Shown in pieces: positions 17,943 through 26,083 of a stretch of DNA of 64,000 nt. Origin of the DNA: CAYUAI01 sp964442745 (GTDB lineage Bacteria; Pseudomonadota; Gammaproteobacteria; S012-40). Both the position numbers and the translations under genes were made by a program. The notes beneath the pieces are model-generated. The model was not told where the DNA came from. It did not search any database and saw nothing but the letters and a program-made list of their open reading frames with translations. Numbering within the stretch: the first letter of the stretch is position 1; the number at the start of each line of letters is the position of its first letter. The DNA is taken from contig CAYUAI010000003.1 of NCBI GenBank assembly GCA_964442745.1, forward strand, positions 91,569 through 155,568, written 5' to 3'.

Positions 17943-18021
17943 TTGATTTCCTCCTCCCTAGCCCTTTCAAGTTGGACTCGAAATAACGAGTCCAACCATA
18001 AAAAAGCGAAAACGTTGTTGT

Positions 18022-19431
18022 TTATCTTTCGTACGCCATTTCATGCGCATAACGACCTTTGGGTACTAAGGTACCTTCACGCGCTGTCATCCACATGTTG
18101 TACAACCAAATTACATTACCAGTGAAAACCATCGTACCACCCACCCAACGAGCAATCATGTAAGGGTGTTCAGCCACCACGACATCAATGTAAGGCACCT
18201 CATAAATCTTACCCGCTCCTTGGATCAATCCAGCAATGGTCATTGATATCCAATAAACGCAGAAACCAATCAGGAAGAACCAATAATGCAAATTAGCTAG
18301 CGTTAAGGAATAAAGCTTTCTTCTCAGCATTTGTTGCAAACCAAAATACACCGCGGCCGCTTCCAAAAAGCTGGACATCCCCAACAGTGCCAAGTGAGCA
18401 TGCGCCACAATCCAGCCGGTACCATGCACATACCAGTTAATGGCTCGTGTTTGTTGGAAACCCCCTTGCATATTCAGTGGGATCGCGAGTAATACACCAG
18501 TGATGGAGAATTTGGTCTCCACATTTTCCACAAATAAACTCCACTTACCTTTCATGGTTAACAATATATTAGCCACGAAAGCCACCGCCGGAATTAAAAT
18601 CAATACGCCTTCCACAGAAGCGAAAGATTTCAACCATTCAGGCAAAGGCGCAGACATCAAGTGATGCGACGCAGGTGTTGAATAAAAGGCAATAATTGAC
18701 CAAAAATGCAAATGACCAATACGGTGAGAGTAGAGTGGGTTACCGGTGAGCTTAGGAATCGTATAATAGGCAATCGCGGCCGCCACCGGCGTAATCCACA
18801 AACCTAACACGTTATGAGCAAACCAAAAGGTCATGTAAGCTTCAGTCAACCCCGTCAAGTTGAATAGCTCAGGGGAATTACCCACGATAAACACGACAAT
18901 TAGCATGAAGATACAAGCCCCGAAAAACCAGTTAGTAATGTAGATACCTTGGGTTTTCCGATGCGCAATGGTCATCCACACATTCACACCCAGCGGTAGC
19001 AGCACCCCACAAATAACCACCAAATCAATTGGCCAAATCAGATCACTGTATTCACGACCGGAGGTAATGCCGAGCCAAAGCAAGAGCAAGCCTAAGCTCA
19101 AACCAATATTCCAAAGGAATACGTTCCACAAGCCAAGTTTCTCAGACCACAGCTTAGTATTACCAAGCGCGGGTGTCATATACATCATGGTCATACCAAA
19201 TGCCATGGAGATCCAGCCTAAAATAACGGCCAATACATGCACTTGGCGCATATGACCAAACGCAAAAAGCTCGACGCCAGTCACCCAGTCGGGAAAGGCT
19301 AATTTAGCCGCATTAAACGACCCTAAACCCGTGCCAACCACAAACCAAAAAATCGAAGAAAAGCCAAAAAAGATCGTTGCCGACCCAGCTGGAATATCTT
19401 CGTTCTTGGCAAAGAGATATTTTAGTAGCAT
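18022..19431 (-). CDS. ccoN: cbb3-like heme-copper oxidase catalytic subunit (CcoN)
   Basis: A 469-residue, roughly 12-helix protein. Ligands match CcoN: H65 (low-spin heme b) in HMRQVHVLAVILGW; H206 (CuB) in FWFAHNVLGLW; H256 and H257 (CuB) in STPASHHLMS; H344 (high-spin heme) and H346 (low-spin heme) in VAHAHLALLG. Y250 in FWSIIAFY aligns with the helix VII tyrosine that cross-links to a CuB histidine in cbb3 oxidases and is missing from nitric oxide reductases, so oxygen reduction is the likely reaction. GGAGGTGAAG precedes the ATG. It should pump or consume protons in the inner membrane. Confidence 0.92.
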   Translation of the reverse strand: MLLKYLFAKNEDIPAGSATIFFGFSSIFWFVVGTGLGSFNAAKLAFPDWVTGVELFAFGHMRQVHVLAVILGWISMAFGMTMMYMTPALGNTKLWSEKLGLWNVFLWNIGLSLGLLLLWLGITSGREYSDLIWPIDLVVICGVLLPLGVNVWMTIAHRKTQGIYITNWFFGACIFMLIVVFIVGNSPELFNLTGLTEAYMTFWFAHNVLGLWITPVAAAIAYYTIPKLTGNPLYSHRIGHLHFWSIIAFYSTPASHHLMSAPLPEWLKSFASVEGVLILIPAVAFVANILLTMKGKWSLFVENVETKFSITGVLLAIPLNMQGGFQQTRAINWYVHGTGWIVAHAHLALLGMSSFLEAAAVYFGLQQMLRRKLYSLTLANLHYWFFLIGFCVYWISMTIAGLIQGAGKIYEVPYIDVVVAEHPYMIARWVGGTMVFTGNVIWLYNMWMTAREGTLVPKGRYAHEMAYER

Positions 19432-19474
19432 GAAACTTCACCTCCCAAAAAATTAACTCCCAGATAAAACCAAA

Positions 19475-19567
19475 TCATTCTTTCATCTTGTTCATAAGAT
19501 ACCAAGAAAGCCACATGCTCGAAAATGCCAAAACGATTCCACAGGTACCCGCAAATGTCGCTAGCAT
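19475..19567 (-). CDS. 30-residue single-TM peptide upstream of ccoN
   Basis: A short gene with a very strong ribosome site (AAGGGGGG just before the ATG). It encodes essentially one transmembrane helix (TFAGTCGIVLAFSSMWLSWY, residues about 4-23) and a short basic end (MNKMKE). It sits between a 97-residue membrane protein gene and ccoN in the same direction. The size and architecture match the peptide at 24122-24214. Likely a small oxidase subunit or assembly peptide; no family recognised. Confidence 0.7.
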   Translation of the reverse strand: MLATFAGTCGIVLAFSSMWLSWYLMNKMKE

Positions 19568-19603
19568 AATCCCCCCTTATATTTAACTATGCAAAAAGAT
19601 ATA

Positions 19604-19897
19604 TTATTCCCAGACAGTGTTATCACGCTGTGCTTCCACTTCACCATGTTTTTTCATTGCCAAACCAACAATGATGGCAAACGCAAGACCAAAAACAAAC
19701 ATCATGATATCAATAAAACCTGCAAAAGTTGAGATCCGGTAGGCTTCTGCACCCCAACCACCCCAGCTTTCATAAGGTCCCCGCCCGACAGCACACATGA
19801 CGGCCGCGCCGAACACACTCCCGTTCCCCATGCCTGTGGTAAAAGCAGCCACAAGAAGAACAAAAAACGTCCGCCCAATGGTTAGTTTGTTTTCCAT
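19604..19897 (-). CDS. Two-TM membrane protein heading the ccoNO operon
   Basis: Ninety-seven residues starting at MENKLTIGRT, preceded by GGAGGG eight bases before the ATG (the longer frame to 19987 is not supported). Helix one is FFVLLVAAFTTGMGNGSVFG; a loop GRGPYESWGGWGAEAYRIST follows; helix two is FIDIMMFVFGLAFAIIVGLA, then a basic end. It is the first gene of the oxidase operon, so the promoter should lie in 19898-20100. No family recognised. Confidence 0.72.
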   Translation of the reverse strand: MENKLTIGRTFFVLLVAAFTTGMGNGSVFGAAVMCAVGRGPYESWGGWGAEAYRISTFAGFIDIMMFVFGLAFAIIVGLAMKKHGEVEAQRDNTVWE

Positions 19898-20392
19898 ATC
19901 TACCCTCCGATAGAAATTACCAAGAATCTGTAAACGCCTTATACGTGACGACCCTCTAGCAGCGATCAATACGAATAAGAAGCTCACAGTATTAGTTTCA
20001 GATTAGAAACCCCTCGAATCGTGACACAGCTAGTATTTTCCGTCAAGATTTAAAGTCGCAAAATTCAATAAATAAATTGACAATTAACCAGAAACTAGTA
20101 AATACCGATATCCTGCTAAGCAATTGATGATAATTCGGACGAAAAATTTTGTATAATTTATTGAAGATTGATTACTATGGAAGGCGGTGCTGGACATCAC
20201 TGTCCCTGACAGTTATATGGCAAATATAGGCAAAGTATGAGCGTATAGTGACGTCCCGATTTAGCGCCCAAGTTTATTCATTCTGGTTCGCCAACAGGCA
20301 ACTGCAGCGATACAGAAGATAGAACCGAGAGAGCAAATCGGGAAGTGATTGCGTAACCATTCCTAAGCACGACACGAGAGCGAGAGAAAATA
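19898..20392. promoter_or_regulatory. Divergent intergenic region with promoters of the ccoNO operon and a decayed repeat
   Basis: About 495 bases without a gene, between the divergent starts at 19897 and 20393. The left part is AT-rich and should hold the operon promoter. I looked for an FNR/ANR-type TTGAT-N4-ATCAA site and saw none. The right part is occupied by a decayed copy of the MITE-like repeat. Confidence 0.5.
20229..20364. repeat. MITE-like repeat, copy B (decayed)
   Basis: Matches the family only in parts: TTTAGCGCCCAAGTTT and TTCTGGTTCG near the left, and ATCGGGAAGTGATTGCGTAA then CCATTCCTAAGC at the right end. The left tip is degraded (AGGCAAAGTATG) and internal sequence is shorter than in the good copies. 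It lies just upstream of the small plus-strand gene at 20393. Confidence 0.6.
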
Positions 20393-20590
20393 ATGCGTGA
20401 AACAGTAATCTATATCTTCATCGGCCTCAGTTCATTATTGGTTATTTCTTATGTACCTTATATGTTGTTAACTGGCGTTGTTGACGCCGCACTGGTGACC
20501 AAAATTCAAATTATTGTCACCTGCGTATGGGCCATCGGGTTAGGCTTTCTCGGCTGGGACATCGTCCGCCAGCGCCGAGGCAAAGTCTAA
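20393..20590 (+). CDS. Small two-TM protein, unknown
   Basis: Sixty-five residues with two helices (VIYIFIGLSSLLVISYVPYM and IQIIVTCVWAIGLGFLGWDI) and a basic end RQRRGKV. A purine-rich GAGAG lies before the ATG. It is one of only two plus-strand genes in the respiratory locus (with 9353-9478), and its stop overlaps the stop of the convergent neighbour by four bases. No family recognised; location suggests a link with the oxidase. Confidence 0.65.
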   Translation: MRETVIYIFIGLSSLLVISYVPYMLLTGVVDAALVTKIQIIVTCVWAIGLGFLGWDIVRQRRGKV

Positions 20591-21039
20591 CTAAACACCC
20601 GCAGTAACGCCTTGGCATCGTTAAAGCGCTCAGCAGTGCCAAATTGTAATTTATGAAAAACATACTGCTGACGCTTACCGTTGAGATCACAGCCCGTCAA
20701 GCCAAAACTCTTACCCGCTAAATCTGAAAAAAACTTCAAATCCTTCACTAACTCGGATTTTTCTCCATTGCGCAATTCAAGGGCAACCTGTTTTTTGGAT
20801 ATTTCAAGCGCAACAGGCGCCTTAGGCAGCAACATTAAACGGGTTTTCATGATGCGATTAAAGCCAATCAAGGTAATAATTGTTGTACTAAATGCAATCA
20901 TATACGTAAAATTTTGATCGCCGCTGTACCACATTTTTGCTCCCACGATAATCAGAAAAATGATGGTTGGAATATATAAGACTAAATCCCAACAAGCCCC
21001 TTTTTTGTCTTGCACTAAATCATATCTTGATGATGCCAC
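20587..21039 (-). CDS. Membrane protein with two TM helices and a PH-like soluble part, unknown
   Basis: About 150 residues: two helices (about 21-38 and 46-62, from LVLYIPTIIFLIIVGAKMWY and FTYMIAFSTTIITLIGF), then a cytosolic domain alternating strands and a final helix (LPKAPVALEISKKQVALEL, KFFSDLAGKSFGLTG, FNDAKALLRVF), reminiscent of bacterial PH-like domains. The start is taken at GTG 21039, five bases after AGGAG; a GTG at 21045 overlaps that site. It follows the thioredoxin-like gene by about 30 bases. Function unknown. Confidence 0.65.
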   Translation of the reverse strand: MASSRYDLVQDKKGACWDLVLYIPTIIFLIIVGAKMWYSGDQNFTYMIAFSTTIITLIGFNRIMKTRLMLLPKAPVALEISKKQVALELRNGEKSELVKDLKFFSDLAGKSFGLTGCDLNGKRQQYVFHKLQFGTAERFNDAKALLRVFS

Positions 21040-21071
21040 ATCCACTCCTAAAAAATACCGACGACATAAAA

Positions 21072-21581
21072 CTAGCCGGACTGACGCGCCTCAAGTATAC
21101 GGCGAATGCGTATATCCAGCTCGGAATAGAGCATCCTTCCCGCTTGCTTAAACTGTACCACGCCGCTCCCATCGATAATAAATGTCCACGGATCACCTTT
21201 AACGTTATAGGCGATAAAAGCTTCAGGATTTTTGTACTGATCCATGTGCAAAAAAATAACATCATCGCCGTACTTTGCAATCATCGCTTTGAGTATCTGT
21301 AATTGCTTATCACAAACGGTGCAATGCGCCGGGGTGGCAAACTCCAAGACAATCGGCTTACCCAGCGCAATGGCCTCATCCAGAGAATACTGATACATAC
21401 GCTCATCAGGATATCGATAGGTCGTCAAACGACTCAAATCCCCTCCTACATCAAGCAAATACTTAGTGCGCAAAGCGGGCGCTTCGGAACCCACTCGCAG
21501 CGTACCTTCCGGTCCCTCTAGACAGCCAGTCATTAACAAAAAAACGAAAAGGAGTAATACCCTCCTAGCACTACGAATCAT
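21072..21581 (-). CDS. Thioredoxin-fold / SCO-like lipoprotein
   Basis: A 169-residue lipoprotein (lipobox LMTGC, Cys at 20) with a thioredoxin-like domain: GKPIVLEFATPAHCTVCDKQ containing the redox pair C87-TVC90, then VIFLHMDQYKNPEAF and GDPWTFIIDGSGVVQF with the expected proline loop. Periplasmic, membrane-tethered CxxC proteins beside oxidase genes usually reduce cytochrome c apoproteins or deliver copper. The usual SCO histidine was not evident, so a thiol-disulfide role is favoured. The gene overlaps the half-CcoN gene by 11 bases, implying coupled translation. GGGAGAAG precedes the ATG. Confidence 0.82.
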   Translation of the reverse strand: MIRSARRVLLLFVFLLMTGCLEGPEGTLRVGSEAPALRTKYLLDVGGDLSRLTTYRYPDERMYQYSLDEAIALGKPIVLEFATPAHCTVCDKQLQILKAMIAKYGDDVIFLHMDQYKNPEAFIAYNVKGDPWTFIIDGSGVVQFKQAGRMLYSELDIRIRRILEARQSG

Positions 21582-22098
21582 AATTCTTCTCCCAACCAGT
21601 GCAAGTGCGATACAGATTATACGCCCAGATAAAATTAGCCATCAGCACCAGTGTGCCAAAGATCCCCATGTAGGCCAAGAGTGGTTTCACAATTTGCTCC
21701 ACCTCATCAGGCGTAGAATTAATGCTCGCGATGCCACCTAAGGTACCTGCCATCACAAAAAATATCACCATCCCCAGCAAACCAATATTATGCACCCAAA
21801 AGTGCCACTTCACCAACTTTAAGCTATATATTGGGCGTTTAACAAGCCGCGGAATGATGTAATAAATGGCAGCAAAAATAGCCATTTCAACCCAACCTAA
21901 CAAATTGATATGGGTATGGCCGCGCACAATCAAATCACCATGTAAGCGATGATCAACAAAATACCTAAGCTCGGCAATGCCCCCCATTACCGCCCCCCAG
22001 GTAAACCCAATTAAGCTATAAATAATGCAAGCATAGACAAACCACAAGATATACTTTCGGTAAACTAACTCTTGCTCATGCACCCATGGCTCCGCCAT
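21571..22098 (-). CDS. Half-size CcoN/NorB-like membrane protein
   Basis: A 175-residue protein with about five helices. The central part HGDLIVRGHTHINLLGWVEM followed by AAIYYIIPRL closely resembles the heme-histidine helix of cbb3/NOR subunit I (HxHxxLLGW) and its next segment, and KWHFWVHNIGLLGMVIFFVM looks like the following helices. It lacks the other half and the CuB ligands, so it cannot be a complete oxidase. Truncated homologues of this kind occur near heme-copper genes in other bacteria. It might bind one heme and serve as a redox anchor for the cytochrome at 22189-22779 and the thioredoxin-like protein it overlaps. Confidence 0.75.
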   Translation of the reverse strand: MAEPWVHEQELVYRKYILWFVYACIIYSLIGFTWGAVMGGIAELRYFVDHRLHGDLIVRGHTHINLLGWVEMAIFAAIYYIIPRLVKRPIYSLKLVKWHFWVHNIGLLGMVIFFVMAGTLGGIASINSTPDEVEQIVKPLLAYMGIFGTLVLMANFIWAYNLYRTCTGWEKNYDS

Positions 22099-22188
22099 AC
22101 TTCACTCACTTTTATTCTGTTGATAAGCCATCTTTTCTGGGCATAAATAATTAATATGCCATCCTAAATTATTTATCACATGAAAAAC

Positions 22189-22779
22189 TTATTCTTCTTT
22201 CACCACATCCTTCACAGCCGCCTCTCTTTCTCTGATGTCACCATATTTTTCACGCCACTCTTCAGGCGCCCACATTTCGACCATATTGTCGATAAATTCT
22301 GAGCGTTCTGGCGGCGGCAATGCCGCTACTGACGACCCCCGGTCTGCCTTAAGTTCTGACAGAAATACCGCAATTTTATGCCGATCTTCGCTAGGAATTT
22401 CGCTCGTGTAAGCGGCTTCTTTCGGCGGGAAACCATGATCCAGCGTTGGGTAGCCGTATTGCTCTTCCGGATTCACTAAAAAAGCCTCAATCCACTCAAG
22501 CGATCGTTTAGAGCCAAGTCCGTCAAGCGATAATCCCATACTGGTGCCAGCGCGTAACGCACGATGGCACGAATTACAACGCGCTTCACGATATAACTTA
22601 GACCCTTCGCGACCCACATCTGAAAAAACAAAGTGAGTTTTTTGCTCAAATATAGGCGTATCTGAATTAAGCCGATAAGACTCTAACGCAATATAAGCAA
22701 TCAATGCCATTACGAAGAAAACACCGAAAATAATAAATAAAATTTTTTCACCCGATTTTAATGCTTGTTTCTTTGCCAT
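22189..22779 (-). CDS. Membrane-anchored monoheme c-type cytochrome (paralogue of 14780-15280)
   Basis: A 196-residue protein with one helix (about 13-31) and a cytochrome c domain with C68-NSC71-H72 near its start. The heme is followed by SLDGLGSKRSLEWIEAFLVN, paralogous to ALDGMGTFRSEEWLYNYFSA in the other cytochrome. The C-terminus is an acidic, charged extension (EEWREKYGDIREREAAVKD). The ribosome site is weak. It sits about 90 bases before the half-CcoN gene and should act as its electron-transfer partner in the periplasm. Confidence 0.85.
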   Translation of the reverse strand: MAKKQALKSGEKILFIIFGVFFVMALIAYIALESYRLNSDTPIFEQKTHFVFSDVGREGSKLYREARCNSCHRALRAGTSMGLSLDGLGSKRSLEWIEAFLVNPEEQYGYPTLDHGFPPKEAAYTSEIPSEDRHKIAVFLSELKADRGSSVAALPPPERSEFIDNMVEMWAPEEWREKYGDIREREAAVKDVVKEE

Positions 22780-23166
22780 TTGCCCATTTTACCAATTTTG
22801 AAGTTAACTCACCCTAATGTAATCACCAAGGATATAGCAAGTCAGCCATAAAAAAAACCAAAGGAAAATCTATCGACCACTAAAAGAGACACGGCTCTAC
22901 GGCACCCCCCACGTAGGAATGAGGCAAAAAATAAAGTACCCATAAAATTTAAGACATCAATATACCAGCAACGCCCGATAACAACCCTGCGTAATCAGAC
23001 AAAGCAAACGATATAAAAATTAACAGGAATGGCGATAATAATAATGAAGACACATGACAATCTCGATTGCCTGCCGCCGTGCAGCAGTAACAGCAATCTG
23101 ATCATAAACAAAAAAACTGAGAGGTACGTTATTTCACAGCCATTCTCTCACTAAATACGATAAAAC
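22780..23166. other. Intergenic stretch, one possible peptide frame
   Basis: About 390 bases without a clear gene. The only candidate is a minus-strand GTG frame at 22949-23053 encoding 34 hydrophobic residues (SSLLLSPFLLIFISFALSDY and on), with no convincing ribosome site. The stretch otherwise looks like upstream sequence for the 22779 gene. Confidence 0.35.
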
Positions 23167-23200
23167 AAAAAAGGCGGAGAAGTTCATCCCCGCCTTTTTT
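23167..23200 (-). terminator. Intrinsic terminator after the diheme cytochrome
   Basis: AAAAAAGGCGG and CCGCCTTTTTT form an 11-base stem with a 12-base loop about 20 bases after the cytochrome stop codon. It has flanking A- and T-runs and so can work in both directions. Confidence 0.88.
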
Positions 23201-23220
23201 AAACACATTACAATCGCTTT

Positions 23221-23979
23221 TTAATGATCGTAAGGTGTGAAAAAGTTTCCATCCGAATAAGCGGACGCATTCGTCAAATACGCCGCTGCATTCAAGATAT
23301 CTTCTTTTGTCATATTGCGAGCGACCGCTCTCATTTGACCCATCTGGTCATTGGTTCGACTGCCATCTTTCCATTTATTTAGTTGGCTAACTAAATAGGT
23401 ATATCGCTGCTGACCAATAATTGGATAGATGGGTGGCGCACCACGGCCATTATAACCATGACAAGATCGGCACGCCGGCACAGGTTTCGCCCGATTGCCT
23501 TGCCCCCACTCAACCAAGGACTTACCTTTCGCGCTTTGACCCACCTCCGTCCCATTGGCCGCCAACTCTTTCAAGTCAGAACCTTTCCACTCAGCCTCAC
23601 GCCCAGCGGTCGCCAATGATTCAAGGTAAGTCGCCACATTTGCGCGATCTTTTGACGTCAAGCCTTTCGCATTCGCATTCATCACAAACATAGTGCTGTC
23701 TGTGCGCTTGTCGGTCGCGTAATCTTCAAGTTGCTTTCGCAAAAAAGTATAAAACTGACCGGCCAAACGTGGCGTTCCCAAATTGTCATCGCCCATACCA
23801 TCCTGACCATGACAAGAACTACACGCCGGCACATCACCTTTACCATTAAAAAAAATGTCCTTCCCCGCCGCAACATCCCCTTGACCTTTAGGATATTGCG
23901 GAGCAGACATTGCTATCGACGGAATCATTGCACCCGCCACAATGGCAATCGCCGAAATAGCTGTAATTATACGTCGCAT
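23221..23979 (-). CDS. Diheme cytochrome c, c4-like
   Basis: A 252-residue secreted protein: a signal peptide (MRRIITAISAIAIVAGAMIP, cut after SMA-type sequence) and two tandem cytochrome domains with motifs C53-SSC56-H57 and C170-RSC173-H174. Each heme is followed by the c4-type pattern GxxGxGxxxxPxLxGQ. RLAGQFYTFLRKQLEDY and IIGQQRYTYLVSQLNKWKDG are matching helices in the two halves. The start was moved to 23979 because GGGAGGG lies nine bases upstream. Cytochromes c4 are known electron donors to cbb3 oxidases, so it is probably the main donor for this locus. Confidence 0.9.
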   Translation of the reverse strand: MRRIITAISAIAIVAGAMIPSIAMSAPQYPKGQGDVAAGKDIFFNGKGDVPACSSCHGQDGMGDDNLGTPRLAGQFYTFLRKQLEDYATDKRTDSTMFVMNANAKGLTSKDRANVATYLESLATAGREAEWKGSDLKELAANGTEVGQSAKGKSLVEWGQGNRAKPVPACRSCHGYNGRGAPPIYPIIGQQRYTYLVSQLNKWKDGSRTNDQMGQMRAVARNMTKEDILNAAAYLTNASAYSDGNFFTPYDH

Positions 23980-24121
23980 GTTAAGAAGCCCTCCCAAGTT
24001 ACTTAAGCCTCCCAGATTCAAACCTAACCCTGCAGTCCAAAAAGAATAACCATAGTCTTTTTCGACACAGAATACTCATTATCCACTCTATGTAAAACCT
24101 ACTATATAGTAATTCGTACGC

Positions 24122-24214
24122 TTATGAGTTTATTTTCAGCATGAGCCATGCTAAACCAAAAGCACCTAAAAACCATATAAGATAGAGTATTGCAACTGCA
24201 TCAGTTTGTAACAC
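24122..24214 (-). CDS. 30-residue single-TM peptide at the head of the respiratory locus
   Basis: A GTG frame preceded by GGGAGGTGGG, a very strong ribosome site. The peptide is one transmembrane helix (AVAILYLIWFLGAFGLAWLM, residues about 6-25) with short ends. It has the same size and form as the 19475-19567 peptide. It lies about 140 bases upstream of the diheme cytochrome gene, in the same direction. No family recognised. Confidence 0.6.
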   Translation of the reverse strand: MLQTDAVAILYLIWFLGAFGLAWLMLKINS

Positions 24215-24546
24215 AGCCCACCTCCCTCAAAAATGAAATAAAAATCAATAAGGTTGTTTAGCCCAGCATGTTAACAAACACTATGGACCGGGTAATTCAA
24301 TCACTAATCGAAATAGCTGTCAACACTTAAAGCTTGTAACTTAGCATGCACTAACAAAAAATTCACAGCTGCTCGACAATTTATCTTGCTCAACTAATGA
24401 CGCCCAAAATATTTTTCGTTATGCTTGGCAGCTATTTGATTAAATTAGATATCACCATCACTCAATTGAGCAAAGCATAAAACGTTAAAAAAATAGTACA
24501 TCGAATAAATAGCCGATGAATTAAACCGCTTTAAACGAGAAGTAAC
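24215..24546. other. AT-rich intergenic region between divergent loci
   Basis: About 330 bases, AT-rich, separating the minus-strand respiratory locus from the plus-strand envelope locus. It should hold both promoters. I see no gene, repeat or clear operator. Confidence 0.5.
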
Positions 24547-26019
24547 ATGAATGTTTTAACACAGATATTAGAAAAATATTGGGGATTTTTAGCCCTTATT
24601 ATTTGGATGGCCGGCTACCTACTTGCCAATCTCGTCGGACTCGACCCGTTTGGTATTGATGAACAAGCCGCCAGAGGACTATTATTAAATTGGTCGATTT
24701 CTGACAACATCATCAACCCCATTGTCATTTTTGGAGTCCCTGATTTTCGGGCGCTGCTATTTGTACCGATCGGGGTCTATTGGCCAGGCAGTATGCTGGC
24801 GGCTAAAATATTAACCTTACTGATCGCCTTTAGTGCCGCTGCACTGCTTTATCATTGGTCGAAAAAAACAACAAACAAAGAGACCGCTTTCATCGCTTCC
24901 GCACTATTTTTAATCTCCCCCTTCCTGTTAAACCAAATCGATGCCATCGGCGCCGCCCCTTTTATCCTGCTTGGAATGGCCTTGGGTACCTGGTTAGACA
25001 GTGCCTACCGGAAGAAAGAACAATATTTTGGCGGCTGGTATTTTATGCAAATGCTGTGGGTGACCATTTTACTTACCCTACACCCGATGGCATTAGCTTA
25101 CCCATTAGCCATCGCCTGGCAATGGTATAAAAATCCACCGCCAGACAAAAATAGCCACCACATGTATATCGGACTCGTGCTGGCCACCCTGTTTTCGATG
25201 GCGTTGCGTACCGGCTGGGAAAACATCGCCTGGTTAAGCAACCCGATCCAAGCCTTAGCCATCGCGCTGGACGGTGCAATACTTTGGAGCATTCAAGATA
25301 TCCAGTGGCTACCCGCCGTGATTACTGCTATCTTTTTAGTCACTATCATTACCGTTGACAAAAAATTTCTAACCACGGATCTGCTCGGTCTAATGCTATT
25401 AATATCCATACTCATTGGCTTATTCGCCGCTGATTCCGTCTGGGCAAGCATTGCCTGCAGCTTGGTATTATATCGTGGTATCCACCACTTAATACGCTTG
25501 AATAGCCAAATGAAAAAACATACGCTGATCGGTCAACGCGGCTTCGTCATTGGCGTGACATTTGTCGTATCGTTATACTTCATGGCTCAAGACAAAACGC
25601 ATGCGCTGACCAATATTCGCGCAACACTGAGTCCCGAGGATCAACTGATACAACGCCTCGCTGAAGAGGCCGCCGATCAGGACGAACCGTTTCGAGCCGC
25701 TAGTCAGTGGCCAGCCCGTAGCATGCTCGCTTGCAAGAGAGATGTTTTACCCCTCCCGCCACCGATCGAAGACATCGCACAATTCAAGCACTCGATTAAG
25801 GGAATAACCCATTTAATTTTTGACCAAAAGAGCATCAAAAACCAACATCTTGTTAACAACCTCACCCAATTGACCGGCCGTATCGAAACCCTTGCCCTAT
25901 TAAAAGGTGGGGTCATCCTAGAAAACCGAGAACACAATGTCGAGCTCAGCGCCGGCCATCGCACCGATCCTGACAAACAAAATAACAAACCGATCGCTGA
26001 ATCCGACGCGCAAAAATAA
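24547..26019 (+). CDS. ArnT/PMT-like multi-TM protein, putative glycosyltransferase
   Basis: A 490-residue integral membrane protein with about ten helices and a soluble C-terminal part of about 120 residues. Just after the first helix comes PFGIDEQAARGLLLNWS, an acidic motif placed where GT39/ArnT-type lipid-linked sugar transferases have their catalytic DE. The helix-rich body (YHWSKKTTNKETAFIASALF and on) is also typical of that group. The tail (RAASQWPARSMLACKRDVLP) is unlike the family. GAGAAG precedes the ATG. It starts a same-strand group with the MotA-like, vWA and bactofilin genes, so a cell-envelope role is likely. The catalytic assignment is only moderate. Confidence 0.6.
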   Translation: MNVLTQILEKYWGFLALIIWMAGYLLANLVGLDPFGIDEQAARGLLLNWSISDNIINPIVIFGVPDFRALLFVPIGVYWPGSMLAAKILTLLIAFSAAALLYHWSKKTTNKETAFIASALFLISPFLLNQIDAIGAAPFILLGMALGTWLDSAYRKKEQYFGGWYFMQMLWVTILLTLHPMALAYPLAIAWQWYKNPPPDKNSHHMYIGLVLATLFSMALRTGWENIAWLSNPIQALAIALDGAILWSIQDIQWLPAVITAIFLVTIITVDKKFLTTDLLGLMLLISILIGLFAADSVWASIACSLVLYRGIHHLIRLNSQMKKHTLIGQRGFVIGVTFVVSLYFMAQDKTHALTNIRATLSPEDQLIQRLAEEAADQDEPFRAASQWPARSMLACKRDVLPLPPPIEDIAQFKHSIKGITHLIFDQKSIKNQHLVNNLTQLTGRIETLALLKGGVILENREHNVELSAGHRTDPDKQNNKPIAESDAQK

Positions 26020-26083
26020 ACGCGGCTAACTAAACGATAGATTATGATGGTATGGACATAATTCACCACAAGAAGGACACGTA

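Noticed and set aside
18022..19431. Reading the catalytic subunit as a nitric oxide reductase (NorB)
   Set aside because: The helix VII tyrosine (Y250) and CcoN-type FWFAHN motif are present, and the NorB glutamates are not evident.
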